Shown: positions 60,937 through 64,000 of the stretch, in pieces
Layout of the letters: the number at the start of each line of letters is the position of its first letter
Numbering within the stretch: position 1 is the stretch's first letter
DNA from: Solitalea agri
Lineage (GTDB): Bacteria; Bacteroidota; Bacteroidia; Sphingobacteriales; Sphingobacteriaceae
Assembly: GCF_023914155.1 (NCBI RefSeq)
Contig: NZ_JAMWYS010000035.1
Location: forward strand, 62,001 to 126,000
Reading direction: 5' to 3'
DNA: 64,000 nucleotides
Notes under the pieces: model-generated
What the model was told of the DNA's origin: nothing
Databases searched by the model: none
Seen by the model: only the letters and a program-made list of their open reading frames with translations
Translations under genes and position numbers: made by a program

Positions 60937-61410
60937 TTACACGTTTTCTTTCACGGCAACTAATCTTTTAAGAGCCATTATATAGCCTAAATGTAACCCT
61001 TCATGATAAAGCAAAAAGGTTGTTGCTTCCTCAATACTGTTTAATTCAGCTCCATAGCGGGTTGTCCAAGGAGTATAATTTGAAATAAGCTGATTATTGT
61101 AATCTGTTTCAAATTGATCGATGGTGCTTAAAAATAAACCCTTTATGTGCTCAAGTTCTTCCTGATTCATAACATCCTCAGGTTTAGTGCCGGGTTTATA
61201 ATTTGCAAAAAGAGCTTCGTCGATAATCATTTTATTGCCCGAACGTAAATAGCAAACACCTTGTTGAGCCGCTATCAAATGAGCAAGATTCCAGGCGATG
61301 TTATTGTTAAACCCAGTTGGAACCTCGTTTAATTGTTCAATTGTTAAGTCACTGACAAGATCAAGCAAGCTTTTTCTTGTCTTTCTAAGCATTTCAAATT
61401 GTTCTTTCAT
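60937..61410 (-). CDS. DinB-like protein
   Basis: 157 residues, four-helix bundle of the DinB_2 kind. Metal-site candidates: His47 in WNLAHLIAAQQGV, and His138 and His142 in LLYHEGLHLGYI (H-x3-H). Differs clearly from the DinB gene at 57485. Function unknown. It lies 47 bp after the NadR-like kinase gene on the same strand. Confidence 0.8.
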   Translation of the reverse strand: MKEQFEMLRKTRKSLLDLVSDLTIEQLNEVPTGFNNNIAWNLAHLIAAQQGVCYLRSGNKMIIDEALFANYKPGTKPEDVMNQEELEHIKGLFLSTIDQFETDYNNQLISNYTPWTTRYGAELNSIEEATTFLLYHEGLHLGYIMALKRLVAVKENV

Positions 61411-61457
61411 GTTAGAGCTATATATTTTAAGTGTATAAGATGTTTTTAGGATAGATG

Positions 61458-61988
61458 TTATGAATTAAGAACAGCTTTTACGGCCTCAACTCCTTTGTCA
61501 AAACGTTCTTGCCCCAATCCGGTTATTATAGTGTACGAAGCATTTATCAATTCCAATTCCTGTTTATAGATATCAAAAAAATACTCTCGCTTTTCAGGGA
61601 AATCTCTTAATGGGTCGTTCTCCCAGGGGTTATCAATGTACATTAAAAGGTAGTGGTCATAATGTCTGTTTTTGATTTCATTCACAACAAAATCAGGAGT
61701 GGAACCAAACACTTCGTCGCACCAAACTTTAACAGTCATTACTGTTACATCACAAATCAGCAATTTGTTTGCAGTTGGGAGAAATTTTTCTTCAAGTGCT
61801 AACTGACCATAAAACATATTGATCTCATCTTCTAAAGTGCAATCGCGATCAAGACCTTCGCAGTATTCGCGGGCATACTCCGGAACCCAAACAGTATTGA
61901 AATAACTGGCGAGGTATTGTGCCATGGTTGACTTGCCCGTTGACTCGGGCCCCACAATAGCAACCTTTTTTATCGCTGATGAAGTCAT
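61458..61988 (-). CDS. NadR-like ATPase/ribosylnicotinamide kinase domain protein
   Basis: 176 residues. Walker A GPESTGKST (13-21) and VPEYAREYCE (35-44) are marks of the C-terminal kinase domain of NadR; LLICDVTVMTVKVW carries the Walker B-like Asp, and DPLRDFPEKREYF the lid. There is no N-terminal nucleotidyltransferase. In this phylum such stand-alone kinases often accompany PnuC-type vitamin transporters, so the substrate may be nicotinamide riboside or another vitamin nucleoside. It lies upstream of the DinB gene and the thiamine riboswitch. Confidence 0.82.
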   Translation of the reverse strand: MTSSAIKKVAIVGPESTGKSTMAQYLASYFNTVWVPEYAREYCEGLDRDCTLEDEINMFYGQLALEEKFLPTANKLLICDVTVMTVKVWCDEVFGSTPDFVVNEIKNRHYDHYLLMYIDNPWENDPLRDFPEKREYFFDIYKQELELINASYTIITGLGQERFDKGVEAVKAVLNS

Positions 61989-61997
61989 TTTCGAACA

Positions 61998-62180
61998 AAT
62001 GATTTTAGAAGTGCAAGTTTAGGCTAAATAATTTTAGATTAACTGATTTTGGAGTTTAGAAGTACGATTTAAGATTGATTAGGAAGATTTGGAATCTAAG
62101 AAGTCGTTTGTTTCAGGTTTTCAGGAGGAAATAATTTTAGAAGTACAATTTTAGCTTCTTTCTAAAATCGTACTTCTAAA
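61998..62180. repeat. Spacer-specific repeated word and hairpin
   Basis: The word TTTAGAAGTACRATTT recurs: diverged near 62003, then at 62055 and 62136 on the plus strand and at 62180 on the minus strand. The last two form a near-perfect hairpin, 62136-62154 with 62162-62180, 18 of 19 paired, 7-nt loop. This fills the gap between the M13 peptidase stop and the NadR-like gene. Confidence 0.8.
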
Positions 62181-62200
62181 TTCTAAAATCTACCTTGGTT

Positions 62201-64000
62201 TTACCAAATATTCACCCTTAAGCTGTCGGCTCTCCACATTGGGTCTCCTTGCTTAATGCCAAACGCTTCATAAAATGCCGGAATATTAGCAAAAGGACCG
62301 TTTACTCGTAAGTTAGCAGGCGCATGTACATCGGTCATAATTTGATTAGCCAAACTCTCATCACGCTGATGGCCTAGCCAGCCTAAAGCATAACCCAGAA
62401 AATAACGTTGAGCAGGAGTCAAGCCATTAATTTTTTCACCTTTTTTGTATTGTTCGGTTTTAACAAATGCATCCCATCCCAGTAAAATGCCTCCAAGGTC
62501 AGCAATGTTTTCTCCCTGGGTAGCATCTCCATTGACGTGCATACTGTCTAACACTTTAAATTCATTAAACTGTTTTACTATCATTTTGCAACGATCTTTA
62601 AACTTGGCTTCATCTTCTTTTGTCCACCATTTTTTAAGATTTCCTTTTGCATCAAACTGACTACCCTGATCATCGAACCCATGCGTAATTTCATGGCCAA
62701 TGGTCGAGGCAGCTGCATAACCATAAACTACTGCATCATCAATATCCTCATCGTTCCAACCCGGAATAAGGAAGATTCCAGCCGGCAATACAATTTCATT
62801 GTTCGATGGATTGTAATAGGCGTTATAAGTTTGAGGGGTCATGTCCCACTCGGTTCTGTCAACTGGTTTTCCCAATTTGTTTACATTATAATCATACCAA
62901 AACTCCGAACCGCGTTTCATATTGGTTACATAAGCACTTCTGTCGATTTTTAATGCTGAAAAATCTTTCCATTTATCAGGATAGCCAACTTTTTTTGTCA
63001 TCGAGGCTAGTTTTTCCTGTGCCTTCTTCTTGGTTTCATTACTCATCCAGTCTAATTTCTGAATACGTTCTTTATAGGCATCTCTAATGGCTTCCACTAA
63101 ATCTTCATAGCGTTTTTTGGTTTTGGCAGAGTAATATTGTTCTACATATAGTTGACCCAAAACTTCTCCCATAACTGATTCTTCTGAGGAAAGAACACGT
63201 TTCCAACGTGGTCGCTGAGCCTTTTTACCTGTAAGAACAGTTCCATAAAAACGGAAATTCTCGTCGTCGATCGACTTGTTTAAATAAGATGCGGCCGAAG
63301 TAACATAATTCCATCGCAAGTAGTTTTTCCAATCATTAACAGAAACTGTTTTTAAGCTCTGTTCCACTTGCTTTAAAAACTCAGGCTGTCCAACAATTAT
63401 TGAATCTACTTTCTTGATCTTCATCTTCACTAAAAGGTCGTTCCAATTAATTGAAGGGGTAAGTTTATTTAGATCGCTGACTGACATTTTATTGTAATTG
63501 GCGTAGGGGTCACGCAAGGCTTCCAGTTTGCGTGAAGCTTTAGCCAAACCCTCTTCCAGCTTGTAAGTGCCTTCGGCAGCTGTTTTAGCTGTTGACTCAT
63601 CAAGTCCCGATAACTTAAACATTTTTGGAAGGTGCTGCTGACGATAATCATCTCTGATTGATTTGGTGCGATTGTCGGCATTGAAATAATAATCACGGTC
63701 AGGCAAGCCTATTCCTCCTTGGTTAATATAGAGCGCCATTACTTCACTGTTTTTCATGTCTTGGTATACACCTAAACTAAACAGTGGTTCATTGGTCAGG
63801 GTATGCTGATAAGCAACTTCTGTTAAAACACCCTGAATGTCTTTGATGGCATTTATTCGATTTAAATCAGCCTCAATTGGCTTTATACCTTGTTTTTCAA
63901 TTTCTACGGTGTCCATACCTGCCAGCCAGAAGTCGCCAATTTTTTGGGTATTGCTTCCTGCTTCTGCTGATGCTTTTGCAGCATCCTCATTGATCTTTTT
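62201..64000 (-). CDS. M13 family metallopeptidase (neprilysin-like), N-terminus beyond the window
   Basis: The frame is open to the window edge (28 more codons past the first internal ATG at 63916), so 599 residues are seen and the start is missing. Zinc site GHEITHGFDDQG carries HEITH; ENIADLGG (third ligand Glu, ExxxD) and NAYYNPSNNEIVLPAGI (substrate-binding NAYY) complete the neprilysin signature, and CKMIVKQF belongs to the C-terminal domain. It ends in VNIW rather than the usual CxxW, with the last Trp kept. Family members in this phylum are exported oligopeptidases of about 670-690 residues. Confidence 0.95.
   Translation of the reverse strand, partial: KKINEDAAKASAEAGSNTQKIGDFWLAGMDTVEIEKQGIKPIEADLNRINAIKDIQGVLTEVAYQHTLTNEPLFSLGVYQDMKNSEVMALYINQGGIGLPDRDYYFNADNRTKSIRDDYRQQHLPKMFKLSGLDESTAKTAAEGTYKLEEGLAKASRKLEALRDPYANYNKMSVSDLNKLTPSINWNDLLVKMKIKKVDSIIVGQPEFLKQVEQSLKTVSVNDWKNYLRWNYVTSAASYLNKSIDDENFRFYGTVLTGKKAQRPRWKRVLSSEESVMGEVLGQLYVEQYYSAKTKKRYEDLVEAIRDAYKERIQKLDWMSNETKKKAQEKLASMTKKVGYPDKWKDFSALKIDRSAYVTNMKRGSEFWYDYNVNKLGKPVDRTEWDMTPQTYNAYYNPSNNEIVLPAGIFLIPGWNDEDIDDAVVYGYAAASTIGHEITHGFDDQGSQFDAKGNLKKWWTKEDEAKFKDRCKMIVKQFNEFKVLDSMHVNGDATQGENIADLGGILLGWDAFVKTEQYKKGEKINGLTPAQRYFLGYALGWLGHQRDESLANQIMTDVHAPANLRVNGPFANIPAFYEAFGIKQGDPMWRADSLRVNIW

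Noticed and set aside
1-64000. Mobile elements, prophage or restriction systems
   Set aside because: No transposase, integrase, phage structural gene, methylase-nuclease pair or attachment-site duplication was seen. The four-helix-bundle and GxxExxY genes are the only accessory-type genes.

Overview
The window looks like chromosomal DNA of a low-GC Bacteroidota bacterium, probably a Sphingobacteriales relative of Pedobacter or Solitalea; this is inferred, not proven. The signs are a SusC/SusD pair, several TonB-dependent receptors with an N-terminal carboxypeptidase-like domain, lipoproteins with Ser-Cys or Gly-Cys lipoboxes, promoters of the TAnnTTTG type, weak Shine-Dalgarno sites, an arginine cluster with an ArgF' type transcarbamylase, and a TPP riboswitch upstream of a TonB receptor. 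No phage, integrase, transposase or CRISPR array was found. Both ends cut a gene: an aspartyl protease on the left and an M13 metallopeptidase on the right.

Layout, 1 to 26 kb: an aspartyl protease fragment; a TonB receptor with a small His/Cys protein, possibly for metals; urocanate hydratase divergent from a LysR regulator; a beta-barrel protein and a lipoprotein; an operon of an M48 protease with three AIM24 paralogs; a four-gene operon (SRPBCC, VOC, DoxX, SnoaL) divergent from a GlxA-type AraC regulator; a short-chain dehydrogenase lacking its catalytic Tyr and Lys; a response regulator, histidine kinase, TonB receptor and PAP2 phosphatase unit; two tRNA-Arg genes; metG; an 84-bp tandem repeat beside a GxxExxY gene; and an LD-carboxypeptidase.

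Layout, 26 to 46 kb: a SusC/SusD pair; an EF-G paralog whose catalytic His is Leu, with a small partner gene; a lipoprotein; then an eleven-gene minus-strand arginine cluster running from a GNAT acyltransferase through argG, argC, a four-helix-bundle gene, argD, argF', argB, proC, argE' and a methyltransferase to argH. Residue 90 of ArgF' is Val, which points to N-succinylornithine as substrate, so the pathway probably uses succinylated intermediates. Several spacers in this cluster are imperfect inverted repeats, each built from its own sequence.

Layout, 46 to 64 kb: a small membrane protein; DUF4407 and M28 peptidase genes; a run of CHRD lipoprotein, CX3CH cytochrome-like lipoprotein, YceI and DUF5777 barrel, followed by an ECF sigma factor and a membrane-anchored barrel protein; a GNAT and a possible relic of thiamine pyrophosphokinase; two tandem alpha/beta hydrolase lipoproteins; thiE; a DinB protein; a TonB receptor under a TPP riboswitch with a greatly extended P3 arm, so probably a thiamine importer; a second DinB protein; a NadR-like kinase; and the M13 peptidase. 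Thiamine is a recurring theme from 54 to 61 kb.
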